A stretch of DNA of 64,000 nucleotides from Dryomyza anilis (GCA_951804985.1 OX638133.1:23590963-23654962), one strand, 5' to 3'. Shown: positions 24,721-37,326, counted from the stretch's first letter. Made by a program: numbers and translations. The notes: generated from the letters alone by a model not told the origin.

Positions 24721-25220
24721 ACATTTGCCATCATTGACGTGTCTCAATCACGGTAAAAGCAGCAACCACCATTCTCCACTTCATTTTAAGCCGATGCAAT
24801 CGCATCGCAATGCAATTAAAATAAAATTGCAGCACTTAAATTAAGAATTAATGTAATCCGTCGCATTCGCTTGACAGCTTGAAATTTGCGTGTTCATCAG
24901 CAGAACCGCCATAGTTACCGCCGCATCGATTGCGTGACTCTGGTGACCACAAATCACATCCGCAGCAACAACAGCTTCAGCGTCAAACGGGTTTCGTCCT
25001 GTTGCTGCGCGTAGGTTCAGTCAGACGTCGCAGACTGTCGCACAGACAAGAGAAGACAGACAGTCAGACACGTACAAATAATACACGTCACAGACGAAGA
25101 CACGCATGCGCATCAATGCTGTCGGCAGTGCTGCTGAGCAAGAGAATTTTAACAGAGCAACAAATTCAATGCACTCTCATGAATCAGTGGCACGTTCTTC
25201 AACTGGTTGCAACGTGAGTG
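24720..25220 (+). other. G+C-richer island, possible non-coding exon or regulatory DNA
   Basis: Markedly richer in G and C than its surroundings, with CGCATCGCAATGCAATT, CAACAACAGCTTCAGCG and repeated CAGACAG-type motifs. A good splice donor (AAC|GTGAGT, intron at 25214) follows. One frame is open for 95 codons from 24930, but its Q/R-rich composition shows no domain. It may be a first exon, a lncRNA or an enhancer; the identity is unknown. Confidence 0.35.
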
Positions 25221-25660
25221 GAGTTGAGTTAAAATGTTTAAGTGCTACTAACAGATTAGAGAGAAAACCAGTTAAATAATATAAAATTTAATGTAATATG
25301 CTTACTCAGTAATTCTGTTAAACAAAACTAACATGCAATCACAATAAAATGTTAACTTAATTTTCTGAACAAGTCGAAATGTTAATACCCAAATTTAAAC
25401 TGAGTGGTCTCGGTTAACAGACTCACATGATAACAGAATAAATTAGTTGATATGTTTGACAAACTGAAATGTTCATTTAAATAATGTTAAATGAGTGCTC
25501 AAATGTTAACAGCAATCATATGTGAATTGAATTGTATAGATGTTATAAAAATGTAAAAAAAAAATTGTATAGATTAATGTTATCAAATGTCACTCAGTTT
25601 AATAGCATATAAATTTTTATTGAACATAATAACATTTTTGAGAGAGTAACACTGAACTGT
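25221..25660. repeat. ATGTTAA-motif tract, left part
   Basis: AAATGTTAA-type motifs recur irregularly every 15-40 bp. The same tract resumes at 27880-28690, on the far side of the inserted palindromic element. Confidence 0.6.
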
Positions 25661-26294
25661 TAAATTACACAGAATGTGTTATTTGAACGCACTGCAGTAT
25701 CTACAGTGATGTTGAATACACTGAATTTTAATAGCATAGAACATATCGTCACTCTCTTGCTAAGGGGCAAATGTGTAATTTTAGATTTTTTTTTACATTT
25801 TTGAATGTAGTTTTTCATCAAGTATACCGTGCCAAAATCGTATATGGTTTTATTGGATATTTCTAGCCACAAATGACAAAACCAAAATGGCAAATTTGAA
25901 GAATCTTGTCATACCAAAAGAGCGAATTTTTCGATTCTTTGCCATAAAATGTTACTGGTACAAGATAAAATAGTAGTGTAAAGGCATGAATTGTTTGTTT
26001 TTAAAATACCTAACTAAAATAATTTTTCGAAATTTGTTATTTGTAATGAAATTTCTGGGAAATTAAATAATGATGCCAATCGATAGTTGCTTTAAAAACA
26101 AACAATTAATTGCTTTACACCACTACTGTATCTTGTACCAATAAAAAGTTATGGCAAAAAAACGAAAAGATTCGCCCTTTTGCATCGCATCACAAGATTT
26201 TCAATTTTTTAAATTTTGCTATTTGCAAGCGAAAACTTTTTATTGGTACAAGATAAAACAGTGGTGTAAAGGCATTTATTGCTTGTTTTTAATA

Positions 26295-27536
26295 AGGACT
26301 GCGTCGAATAAAATTGTCTGTTACATATCTTGCCATAATGTACTATTGCAAGATTCAAATTAAAAAAAATTTGATCATAGTAGCTCTGAATTAAATGGCA
26401 GAAAATAATTTGTGTTAGTTATAGTCAATACAAAATTTATTTAACGCGAAAATGGCAAACGAAGTGGAAGTGCGAGAAAATATAATTAAAATTTTTCAAA
26501 AACAACCTAGTTGGTCTTTTAAAAAAATTGCCAAGGAGGTAGGGGCTAACCCTAGGCTAACCCCTCGCGTTATCAACCGCTTTAAGGAAGACCTGAGTAT
26601 TGATCGGAAGAAAGGTTCTGGTAAAAAAAAGGCCCACATGATCGTGAAAAGTCGTTGTGAATATTTTAAAGAAAGGTCCAAGCATATCCGGAAGGAAATT
26701 GGCGAGAAAGGCGGAATGCTCAGAATCTATCGTGCGCAGGACTAAGAAAGAAGCTGGGCTGAAGACGTACAAGGTCCAAAAAGTTTCGGATAGAAATGCC
26801 GTCAAGAATGAAACCGCAAAACAACGAGCTAAAAAGCTGAACCAAGATTTTTTTAAAAAATCGATTGCTGCATAATGGACGACGAAACTTATGTTTTAGC
26901 GGACTTTTCTCAGCTACCTGGGCAGGAATTTTATACAGCCGATTCTCCAGGAAATGTCGCTGAAAAATTCAAATAAAAAAAAATGACAAAATTCCCAAAA
27001 ACATTCCTTGTTTGGCAGGCAATTTGCAGTTGTGGAAAAAGAAGCAGCTCATTCGTGACATCGGGTACAATTAATAGCGAAATATATGTGAAGGAATGCT
27101 TGCAAAAGAGATTGCTTCCATTTTTACGCCAACATGAAGTGTCCACATTTTTTTGGCCTGACCATGTCACTACAGCAAAACGGCCTTAGAGTGGATCCAA
27201 CAAAATGCAGTGATTTTGGTGCCTAGAGAAGCCAATCCACCAAACTGTCCAGAACTCAGGACGATTGAGCTTTAGTAAAAAGGGAGATGAAGACAACAAA
27301 AAAAGTGGTCAAAGACCTTCAAGACTTTTAAAGAAAGTGGTCTTCAGCAGCTGTGAGGGTGTCGGACACTACTATTACAACATTAATGGAAGGGGTTCCG
27401 GAAAAATTAAAACTTTTTATTAAAAAATATTAATTTCTGGTTTTTTTTATTTTTTTTTTAAATCTAAAAATAATTTGATACTAGATTTCTAGATTTTTTC
27501 ATTTTTGTAGCGGACAATTTTATTCGACGCAGTCCT
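26295..27536 (+). mobile_element. Tc1/mariner element, 1242 bp, TA-flanked, defective
   Basis: The terminal inverted repeats AGGACTGCGTCGAATAAAAT (left) and its inverse at 27517-27536 match exactly over the outer ~24 bp. TA dinucleotides flank both ends (26293-26294, 27537-27538). It encloses a broken transposase. Confidence 0.93.
26452..27280 (+). pseudogene. Tc1/mariner transposase pseudogene
   Basis: The N-terminal helix-turn-helix region (KIFQKQPSWSFKKIAKEVG) is in one frame. A frameshift near 26660 leads to RKLARKAECSESIVRR, and another near 26873 to the first catalytic region MDDETYV. A stop follows near 26974, then FLVWQAICSCG, then WPDH (second catalytic Asp), then a stop at 27187. 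NPPNCPELRTIE (third acidic residue) is in yet another frame, followed by stops. At least three frameshifts and several stops: clearly dead. The exact family is not assigned. Confidence 0.9.
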
Positions 27537-27655
27537 TACATATAGCCACACGAAATCCGTATTTATAATTCAGTACGTTCTCCAAATCAAAAGATATTTT
27601 GTAACCATTATATTAATTGATGAATAAAGAAAAATAAAAAAAAAATAAATAAAAA

Positions 27656-28800
27656 AAAAACTATTCTGAATAATATGATCTGGGGTAATCGATATATCAT
27701 TGGCAATTTCAAATATAACCATTTTTCATTCATATTCCTTATGAAAACTTTTTGTAGATATGTTAATCAATTAAGATATTAAAACTCTTCAATTTGATTT
27801 CAATTGTTCAATGTGATTTCATTGTCATTGACATTAAAGAATTCAATTTGCGCTTGTATATTAAACAGAAGCTATGATGTTAAAAGAGTGAAAATGTTAA
27901 ATAAATTGCGGTACAAAAGTCATAAAAGCTAATAGAGTTAATAAGTCGAAATCTTAGAAATGTTAAACTCAAAGAGCAGATGTTCAAATGTTAAACGTGG
28001 TGAACTCTGTTAACGCAAATGTTAAAAAACACTAAAAAGTTAATATAAATCAATTTATATTTAACAGAATATTTATTAAAAATAACAATTAAACTGTACA
28101 AAATCACTCACACGTATTAAAGCACAAAATGTTAAAAGTATAAAAATGTTAAATGCACTGAAATGTAAATGGACAAAAACTAACATAGTTCATTGAGTCA
28201 TATGTTAGAAACACTGTTATGTTAAATTATATAAAAAAAAATAATTGAGTGAATATGTTAAACACTCAAAAATCTTACACAGACTTTTGAGATATACTAA
28301 AATGGTAATTGCATTTAAATGTTAACTCGTTAAGAATGTTAAACAAAGTCACTTAATAAATATATAAGTTCAGTGAATATGTTAGGTAGACACACTCAGA
28401 TAAATCTCAGTCCCCTCCTAAATAACAACATCATTCAAATGTTATCAGGGTAACAATTTTAGCATTTATGTTAGATATATAAAAAATGTTAAATTGTAAT
28501 AACTGAGTACAAATATTACCCAGGCCTAAATTTCAATAACAATGCTTAGATGTTAACTATAACAGGAGTTTTTAACATTTTCAAATTTTAACAGAATTAC
28601 TCAATTCCAAATTAAATGTTACCGACAGTATTGTAGATGTTATCTTAACATTTAAAAACCTGTTAATGTAGTTAGAGAGAATTAATCTACTAAGTATTTG
28701 CTCTAAACGACAAAACATAGCAACTATTTACATTCAATTGAGTTTTAATTAGCATTCAACTGAGAGTAGATTCCATTCAATTACAGTTCAACTCGCACTC
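27656..28800. repeat. ATGTTAA-motif tract, right part, ending in CATTCAA repeats
   Basis: Degenerate AAATGTTAAA motifs on one strand at 27880-28690, then CATTCAATT-type repeats at 28730-28840. No gene. Confidence 0.55.
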
Positions 28801-29660
28801 GCAATTGAATTTCAATAAATGTTCAATTATCATTCAATATTTAACGTTGCGGTTTGGCCAAGAAGTGGCCACTCTTGGCAACGATTTGCTGAATTTTCCT
28901 TTAGTCTTGTGCGAAATGCAGCAAAAAACGGTTGCGTGCAACGGAATCGCAAAGTCAAAAGTGACCAAAAATGGAAATTCAGAAATACGAAAACTCGAGT
29001 TTTAAAAATAACTGAGAAAAAAAGTGATTTTAAAAAATACATTTAAAAATTTTAAATTGCGACTGATAAAAAATATATATTTTAAAAAGTTATTTTTTAA
29101 TTAGTTAATTTTTTTTTTTGTTTTTATGAAATAAAGAAATTAAAAAAATATTTTTTAACTTATGAAAATATTATGAAATGTGAATTTATAAAACTAAAAA
29201 AACTACTATTTAAAACATGGGTTTAAAATGTTTGATGAATTCAAAAAGTAACATTTTTATTTTTCAATAATGTAAAAATGGTAAAATAAAATTTTAAAAA
29301 ATATAAGTCTTTTAAAATAGAAAAATATATAAAAGAAAATATATTTCAAAACCTAACAAATACTTTATATTTATTTTGAATAGGTTTCATTTAATGGATT
29401 CAAAATGTAAAATTAGTAAAAATATTAATTGGAGTATTTAAATATTTTTGCGTTCTGAAAATTTAATCAATTTGATTAAATATGTTACATAATCTAAAAA
29501 ATAACACTACTCAATAAATCGAGATTAAAATTTAAAAATTTAAATTTAAAAACTTTACGTAATAATAAAAAAATGAACATTTTATCATAATCAATAGGCG
29601 TGAATCATATAGTATTGTATTGGGTAGTGTAATTAGAGAACGATTAAACATATTTAGCTA
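28801..29660. other. A/T-rich non-coding stretch
   Basis: Short open frames near 28805-29046 overlap in several frames with no domain. A segment at 28850-28960 has more mixed composition. I see no gene. Confidence 0.45.
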
Positions 29661-30119
29661 CCCTAGTGGAAATTTGCCCGATGCGCCATCCGGAAATGAT
29701 CGGGGTTTCGTCAGGTAACCCCTATTAGAGCAAATATGATCATTGCCTTGTCATGCCCTTATCATGCTCACCATAGCAGGGTTTACATTATCTAAACAGC
29801 CAATGGTCCCGATCAAAGCTACATTAGTTGTTCCTCATAAAGAAATTTTCATCGGGCAATGATCAGGTTTCAATGAGGTATGATGTTTTATTTCATCGGG
29901 TATTTGTAGTGCTTTCGTATGCTCACGTTTTAACAAGGCAATGGTCAGATAAATAATGATATGGGGAATTACCCGATCAGTACATGATCATTGCCTGAAG
30001 TGAGTACATGATCAGGACACTGCGTTACAAGGACATCGTGGGCCTCGTCATATCCCGATCATCTCAAATAATGACATGATCAGTTCATGAGCATGGCCCT
30101 ACCAAAATTTCTACTAGGG
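29661..30119. mobile_element. MITE with CCCTAGTAGAAATTT ends, copy 1
   Basis: Starts CCCTAGTGGAAATTTGCCCG and ends AAAATTTCTACTAGGG, inverted. The interior has many GATCATT/ATGATCA motifs. It is flanked by TA on both sides. 459 bp, non-coding. Copy 2 at 56497. Confidence 0.88.
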
Positions 30120-30732
30120 TAACGATTCGAAAAAATCATATTATATTTAACATATACTGTAAACACTTACTTTTTTTAATTACACACGTGATCTTTTAAT
30201 ATATCATTAAAATTTTGGGCTTGTTCAGAACTAACTTTCGTTCGAATTTCAAATATTGGAAAACAACGTCGATTTGAGTGGTACCATAGAACTTATGCTA
30301 TGGTAATCTTCACCCAAAACAAAAAAACTAAAATGCAAAAATTAAATTATACGATTTTATTTTTAATCAGATTCCTAATTTGTTTGATTTTTATACAATT
30401 AGTAAAAAATGCTTAATTTTCAAAACCAAAATCGTAATCCAATCTTTATATAAAAATCTGATTAAAAATCTGATTAAAAAACCGATTTTATACCTCTTAT
30501 AAAATGGTTATAGAAAATGGAAACAAATTCTTCAATATGAAAAAAGGCATAAGTATATTTTTTGAACTTTTCAGGACAGCATTACATTTACAACTGATTC
30601 CGAAAGTTATATTTAAAAATTATGTTTACCAATTAAAGAAAAACTTAATATAAATAAATATCAGCAACCATTTTTGGTTAGGCATTTTGTTCGATAAATT
30701 TTGTATATAACTAAAAATTTAACGAAAAGGAA
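30120..30732. other. A/T-rich non-coding stretch
   Basis: No gene or repeat structure is seen apart from a local run of AATCTGATTAAAAA near 30460-30480. Confidence 0.45.
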
Positions 30733-31395
30733 ATATCGTCACTATGCCTTTTTAACATTTTTGAATGCAGTTTATCCTCAAGTATGCTGTGCCAAAATCG
30801 AGTGTCATTTTGTTGGATATTTCTAGCCACAAAAGACAAAACCAAAAGGGCGAATTTGAAAAATCCAAAGGGCGTATCTTTTCGTTTTTTTGCCATAACT
30901 TTTTATTGATACGAGATAAAATAATGGTGCAAAAGCATTTATTGTTTGTTTCTAAAGTACCTATCGATCTGCATCATTATTTTAAAATATTTTGCCAAAC
31001 ATTAAATTACCATTTGTTATTTGCAAGAAAAATATTTTGGCAAAATATTTATAATTAATGATGCAGATCGATAGGTGCTTTAAAACCAAACAATTAATAA
31101 CTCTACATCACTATTTTATCTTGCGCTAATAAAAAGTTATAGCATAAGCAACAAAAATATTTACGTTTTGGTCAGGATATAGTCTCACAAAATCCGTATT
31201 TATAATTCAGTAAGTTGTCCAAATCCATAAATATTTTACAGACATTATAATAATTCATGAATAAACCAAAATAAAAGAAAAAATTTAACAAAATCTAAAT
31301 TTTGCTAATTTTTGAAGCACTTCAAACTTTAAAATTTGATTTTCCAACATTTTAAAAAATGCACAGTCGCCCCTTTGGCATGACAGTGACGATAT
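30733..31395. mobile_element. Palindromic ATATCGTCAC element, copy 3 (complete ends)
   Basis: ATATCGTCAC at 30733 and its inverse GTGACGATAT at 31386-31395 bound a 663-bp element. Internal inverted modules: AAGTACCTATCGATCTGCAT with ATGCAGATCGATAGGTGCTT, and GCGAATTTGAAAAATC-type blocks. There is no transposase. Confidence 0.82.
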
Positions 31396-31687
31396 ATGCT
31401 TTTAGGTTCTATATGTGTATCTCAGCGACTATACGAAGGACAATTTTCTATAGAATTGAATACTACAGAATTGCAATTTTAAAATTATTTTATTCGAATA
31501 TATAATGTAGAATATGTATCAAACTTTTCAAAAATCTTTTTTTAATATTTTAAATTCATATTGCAAAATTGAATACAATTTATGATACCAACAAAATCAG
31601 TTGTAATAAATTGTAATGTGAATATTTATTCTTAAGAAAACTATTTCAGTAGTTGGTTTATATAATTGGTTCCAGAAATAAATAATA

Positions 31688-31980
31688 ATAGGTGGACGCT
31701 ACAGTCCTGTATAGAACGTCGGCCGAGCTCTCTCACCATTTTGAGCTTTGCGTGTTATATAAAGTGGTGGGACCTACAGTTTATTGCCGAATCCGAACGG
31801 CGGGTGAGAGCTCTTCATAGGCAATGTTTTACTCTCGTAGGTTTGCCATTTACTGCCGAGAGGTAGAGCGGTATAAAAATATGTTTCTATGAAAAGATGT
31901 TGTTAGCCCCAGTCCAGGCTTGAACCGGGTACCTTTCGGCTCGCAGTTCAACGCACTAACCACTGAGCTACCGCGGCTAC
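31688..31980 (-). mobile_element. tRNA-derived SINE, copy 5 (near full length)
   Basis: Minus-strand copy from CACTGAGCTACCGCGGCTA (the A box inverted) through GGCTCGCAGTTCAACGC and CCGAACGGCGGGTGAGAGC to GACGCTACAGTCC. The 3' tail runs into a TAATAATA sequence, like copy 2. Confidence 0.86.
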
Positions 31981-33244
31981 TTGAAATACTTGAATAAAAG
32001 TGCTGGATGATGCATTCTCGAAATAAAAAACTTTACAGTTTCTGTAACTCGAAAAATGTTTCAATTCGAGAAACCAATTTGTGAAAACTCTGCATAAACG
32101 TTATAGATAGAACTAAATACGTTTAAGAAAGTTTAAAAATGTTAGTATTATTTAAAATATCAGCCTAATAAATTACAATGTAAATTATTGCATTGAAAAA
32201 TGAAAATGTTATTGGACTCCTTTCACATTTTTGTTTTTCCAAATACCGCCCACAGCTTTATAAAGTCCAAATGCAAATAAAATGTTGCAAATTAAAACTT
32301 AATTTAATTTCCATTACTTGGAATGTCTGCAAGAGAAAAACCAAAATTAGTAGAAACACCCATTAATGGAATTGAGGCAGTGTGCGCAGACGCAGCAGCC
32401 TCGTTGGCAGCCAGTTAAGTGTCCCAGAGGCAGCTGTGGCAGAGTGGCGGTGGCCGCTGGAGGCATTAAGCAATTTTTTTTAGTTTTTTTTAAATTTTTC
32501 TTTTTTTTTTGTATCTAATGCTTGGCTTAATTGATTGTGCGCGTGCGCGTAGACAATCACTATAAGAAAAGTCTATAGAAAAATCACAGAAAAAATAATA
32601 AATAACCGTAGGATAAACTCGTGAGTAGTGCGTGTTTTAGTTTTTTCTATTTTTGTATAGTAGTTGATTTAGTCTGTGCCAGCGTGAGCTCGTAAGCACC
32701 TTGTTTCACCTGTTTAGTGCAGTTGTTGTTATTTTTTGCAATATTTAAAAAAAATGAAAAATCGCACGCATTAATTGGGATTTATTTTATGTTGAATGTA
32801 TTTTTATAATATATGTATTTTTTATTATTTTGCTCTGCATTCACCTGATTGGTGCAGCGGCTTAGTTGTATTTTGTATATTTTTTTTTGATACTTTTTAT
32901 ATTTATTTTTATCTTGTTTTTAGTTTACTTAATTTAGTTTCCAGTTGTTTTTGCTGTTGCCAGTCAGTTATTGAAACATGGCGCATGTCGACGCACCGCC
33001 ATTTTTCATTTTTGTCACAACGCCAAACAACTTTGTAGCGCATGTGACACGCATTCGAATTGGGATCAAATAATATTATAATTTTTTCTATCATTTAATT
33101 TCAACTGATGACAGCTGAAAAGCGCTCAAGGTCAGCGACTAATTGATTAAAACATGTTGCAACTGGGAGGAAGGTAAAAAATTGCATTAGAGATTTAAAT
33201 TGCATTAGAGATTTAATTGAAATTAAATTATATCAAAAGTGCTA
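31981..33244. other. Non-coding stretch with a G+C-richer island at 32340-33130
   Basis: Composition rises at 32350-32460 (CAGCAGCCTCGTTGGCAGCC, GGCAGCTGTGGCAGAG) and includes GTGCGCGTGCGCG near 32538-32550. At 32930-33010 there is another mixed segment. No coding frame with domain or splice context is seen; promoter, enhancer or non-coding exon are all possible. Confidence 0.4.
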
Positions 33245-35115
33245 AAATTCATTTTTAACAGAAAAATAGTAAAAAAATCAATTTTTATTTAAAACAATTC
33301 AATTTTTATTAAAAAATTCAATTTTTCACTAAAATTCAGTTTTATACTAAAACTACACTTAAAATTCATTTTTTAACTGACAATTCAGTTTTAAACTAAA
33401 AATTAAATTTTTAACTGAAAATTCAATTTTAACTAAAAAATCATTTTTTAATTAAAAATTAAATTTTTCACTAAAAATTCAATTTTGAACCAAAAATTCA
33501 ATTCATAACTAAAAATTAAAAATTTAACTAAAATGTAATTTTTCACTAAAAAATTCAATTTTTAACTAAAAAATCAATTTTTAACTATTAAATTCAATTT
33601 TAATTAAAAAAAAACATTTTAAAAAAAAAATTAAATTTTTCACTAAAAATTCAATTTTGAACTAAAAATTCAATTTTGAACTAAAAATTCAATTTTTAAC
33701 TAAAATTTAAACATAAATTCAATTTTGAACTAAAAATTCATTTTTTTTTAATAAAATTAAATATATCACTAAAAATGAATTTTTCAATAAAAATTAAATT
33801 CTTCACTTAAAAAAAAAATTTTATTTTTTACTACAAATTATAAAAATTCAATTTTTCACTAGAAATTCAACTTTTAACTAAAAATTCAATTTTTAACTAA
33901 AAATTCAATTTTTAAATAAAAATTCAATTTTTAACTAAAAATTCAATTTTAACTAAAAAATCATTTTTTAATTAAAAAATTAAATTTTTCACTAAAAATT
34001 CAATTTTTCACTAAAAATTCAATTCATAACTAAAAATTCAATTTTTAACTAAGAATTAAATATTTAAAATTTTAAATATTCAATTTTGACCTAAAAATTC
34101 AATTTTTAACTAAAATTCAATTTTTAATTAAAAATTAAAATTTTCAAAAAACTTAAAAATTTCACTAAAAATTCAATTTTTAACTAAAAATTCAATATTA
34201 AACTAAAATTTAAACATAAATTCAATTTTTCATCAAAAATTCATTTTTTTTAATAAAATTAAATTTATCACTAAAATTAATTTTTTCAAAAATTAATTTT
34301 TCACTAAAAATTCAATTTTTCATTAAAAATTCAATTTTTCATTAAATTTTTAACTAAAATTAAATTTTTCACTAAAAATTGAATTTTTAACTAAAAATAC
34401 ATTGAAAAATACAATTTTTAACTAAAAAAAAAAACAAATTTTTACTATAAATTCATATTTTCACTTAAAATTCAATTTTTCACTAAAAATTCAAATTTTT
34501 ACTAGAAATTCAATTTTTCACTAAAAATACAATTTTTCACTAGAAATTCAATTTTTCACTAAAAATACAATTTTTCACTAGAAATTCAGTTTTTCAGTAA
34601 AACTTTAATTTTTCAGTAAAACTTTAATTTTTCACTAAAAATTGAATTTTTTACTAAAAATTTAATTTTTCACTTAAAAATCAATTTTTAACTATAAATT
34701 TAATTTTTCACTAAAATTTAATTTTTCACTAAAAATTCAATTTTTCACTAAAAATTCAATTTTTCACTAAAAATTCAATTTTTCACTAAAAAATCAATTT
34801 TTCACTTAAAAATCAATTTTTCACTATAAATTCAATTTTTCACTAAAATTCAATTTTTCACAAAAAATTTAATTTTTCACTAAAAATTCAATTTTTTGAT
34901 TATAAATTCAATTTTTCACTATAAATTCAAAATATTAGTGAAAATTCAATTTTCAATCAAATTTTAATTTCTCACCATAAATTCACTTAAAATTCAATTT
35001 TTTTTTTTCTAATAACTTTTTAATTATTTTTAAACTAAAATGTAATTTTTGACCAATAAATTTTAACTAAAAATTAAAATTGTTTTTATTAAAACTTAAT
35101 TTGTTTCACTAAAAT
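33245..35115. repeat. Second, diverged array of the 19-bp satellite
   Basis: About 1.9 kb of AATTCAATTTTTAACTAAAA and AATTCAATTTTTCACTAAAA variants, much more diverged than the 14 kb array; a more regular block is at 34690-34900. The shared monomer shows common origin. Confidence 0.92.
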
Positions 35116-35704
35116 TTCGCTAACATGTATAAATTACTGTATGTATATTGAACATTTAATGCTAATATATCTCTCGATCTCCTAAATGCAGAAATGTAGC
35201 TGAGACTTCCGCTACCATGGACCAGGTGTCAATTATGTGAATAGCTCTAAAGCCATTTGCCACATACTGGAAGATGCATTGATCGATAATTCTGTGACAG
35301 TTATCGATAGACATGAGATTAGATACAAAGCTTGATGGACTCGAAAGACCTCATGGCAAATACAACAACAACAACATGCAGTGCAGATTACGATCAGCGA
35401 TGACCAACGACGACATATAGTGCAGACAAAAAGCAGAGGAAGTAGCAACCAGTCGAAGAAAATTACAGACAATTTAGCAGAAAACTTGCATTTAGTGTCA
35501 TGAGCTGACAGATGTTATTATTTTGATAACCATTTTTTATTAATACATAAATGCTTTGTTTTCAATTATAAATAATACTATTATAGATTTTGTTAAATAA
35601 TTTTAAAATAAAAGAAAAGTTAGAGAAAAATTAAGTTGATATTCAATTTTTTTTATTAAAGTTAGAACAAAGGAGTTAAAAAAAATACGTTTTTATTTAT
35701 TACT
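35116..35704. other. Non-coding stretch with mixed-composition segment 35180-35500
   Basis: It includes CAACAACAACAACATGCAG and two half-DRE-like sites (ATCGATAA, TTATCGATAG) 24 bp apart near 35281-35310. No gene is supported. Confidence 0.4.
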
Positions 35705-37326
35705 AGCTGGACCCGTTCACAGCTTCGCCCGTGCTAAGTTTTTGTAATTGTAAAATTATATCGTTTATAAAGTGTAGATACATTTACGCCCCATTTTCTC
35801 TTTTTAATGCATGCCTACGTCGCTTTTTTCCCGCCCACATTGATCATAGTGCCATGCCCCTTTTTTCAATCTCGATCACATTCCACGTGGCTATTAACAT
35901 TTTTAAAAATGATCCTTTGTTTCGATTTGTACAACTCTGCTTAGTAAGTCTGGAGATATAGCATTTTTAAAATTTTTGTATTATGGGAGGTGTCACGCCC
36001 CTTTGTTCAATTCTGTCAAATTCTACGCAAGGCCCTCCACGCCCAAAAAATCCATCCGTTTTTTTGGATTTTATCCACTTAAAAAATTCAAGATTTTTGG
36101 ATTTTTTTTATTTTATTGATTTTTGAACATTCTTATTTGTGGTTTTCAGGGTACAATTTATGTTTTGAAAATTTAAGAATTTGTTATAAACCACCAAATC
36201 GAAAATAATTATTTGAACCACTGCTGGATGAAATATATCTGGTGAAGATGGTAATGAAATGATTCATTTATTATATTAGCTAATATAGCCAACATACATA
36301 TTACCCAACTTAGGCCTTAATGTAGATCCAAATAATTTAATGATGTAGTCGCCGAAACCATGGATTTAATTCAAGTCAATTCTATGCAAATTTTTAAAGC
36401 GGTAGATATTGATTGAATCTAATAGGTTCTGAAGAGTTGTCGTGTTATAAAGAGCTCATTCAAAATAGATTTGATCAGGCACTTAGGCCGTTTCATTTTC
36501 TCGTACATTTGACTAATTCAGTATATAGAAGAAAACGGCTTCCCGATCCAAGACGGTGAATTTTTTCCACAAAGTATCGGGATTTTTTTTCCAGCCCTGA
36601 TTCTACGTGTCCATTACAATGTTTAATATAATCTTTTGTGTCGATTTTTTTTAGCTCTGCTCTTAGTAGGTAAAGTGTAATAGCAATTTTTTTTGTATGG
36701 GAGGTGCAACGCCCCATTGTCCAGAATATGGACCTACGTGATGATCGGAGTTTTAAAAATGAAATTTTGATTTGATTTTTATAACTCTATGTCAGGAGTT
36801 ATAGCTTTTTTAATGTTTTTGTTATATAAAAGGTGCCACGCCGCTTTATACAATCCCGCTCATATTCTCCGTGACGATTCTACTTTTTATATGAACCTTT
36901 GTTTCAATTTTCTTAACTCTGGGCAGGAGTTATAGCATTTTTACAGTTATGGTTATATGGAAAGTGCCACGCCCTTTATCAAATTTCACCCACATTTAGC
37001 AACAATATAAACAACTACAAAATACATTACTGAGGCCAATTTCATGAATGTGGCTATCTTATACAGATAGTTTTAATTTAAAGTTCAGTTTTCAACGCCC
37101 ATTTTTCAACCTTAGGAGGCAAATTTTTCCCGCTCTCACGTCGGGAAATCAACACCACGTCCAAATTACAAGTTCCTAGGGTCGATTTTCCGTTTTTTCC
37201 TTTGGGTTTTTCCAACTTTTCTTTTTTTCTAAACCACTCTTGCATTGACACGAAATACAAAAAGAATCAGGCAAATCCGTCGGTTCCTTCTCCCGTGATG
37301 CTCTGGCACACACAGGACATTTCATT

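Larger units (their letters stand above)
25743..27655. mobile_element. Palindromic ATATCGTCAC element, copy 2, split by a mariner
   Basis: It starts ATATCGTCACTC and carries GCCAAAATCG, ATCGATAGTTGCTT and TTCGCCCTTTTG modules. A Tc1/mariner element interrupts it at 26293. After 27537 it resumes with CCGTATTTATAATTCAGTA, which is also in copy 3 (near 31193). The right end is lost in poly-A sequence near 27650. Confidence 0.7.

Noticed and set aside
24930..25217. 95-codon frame as a protein gene
   Set aside because: Q/R-rich with no domain. Kept only as a possible non-coding exon or regulatory island.
35233..35472. Cysteine-rich 79-codon minus-strand frame
   Set aside because: The C run is the reverse of a CAA repeat; no homology is recognised.
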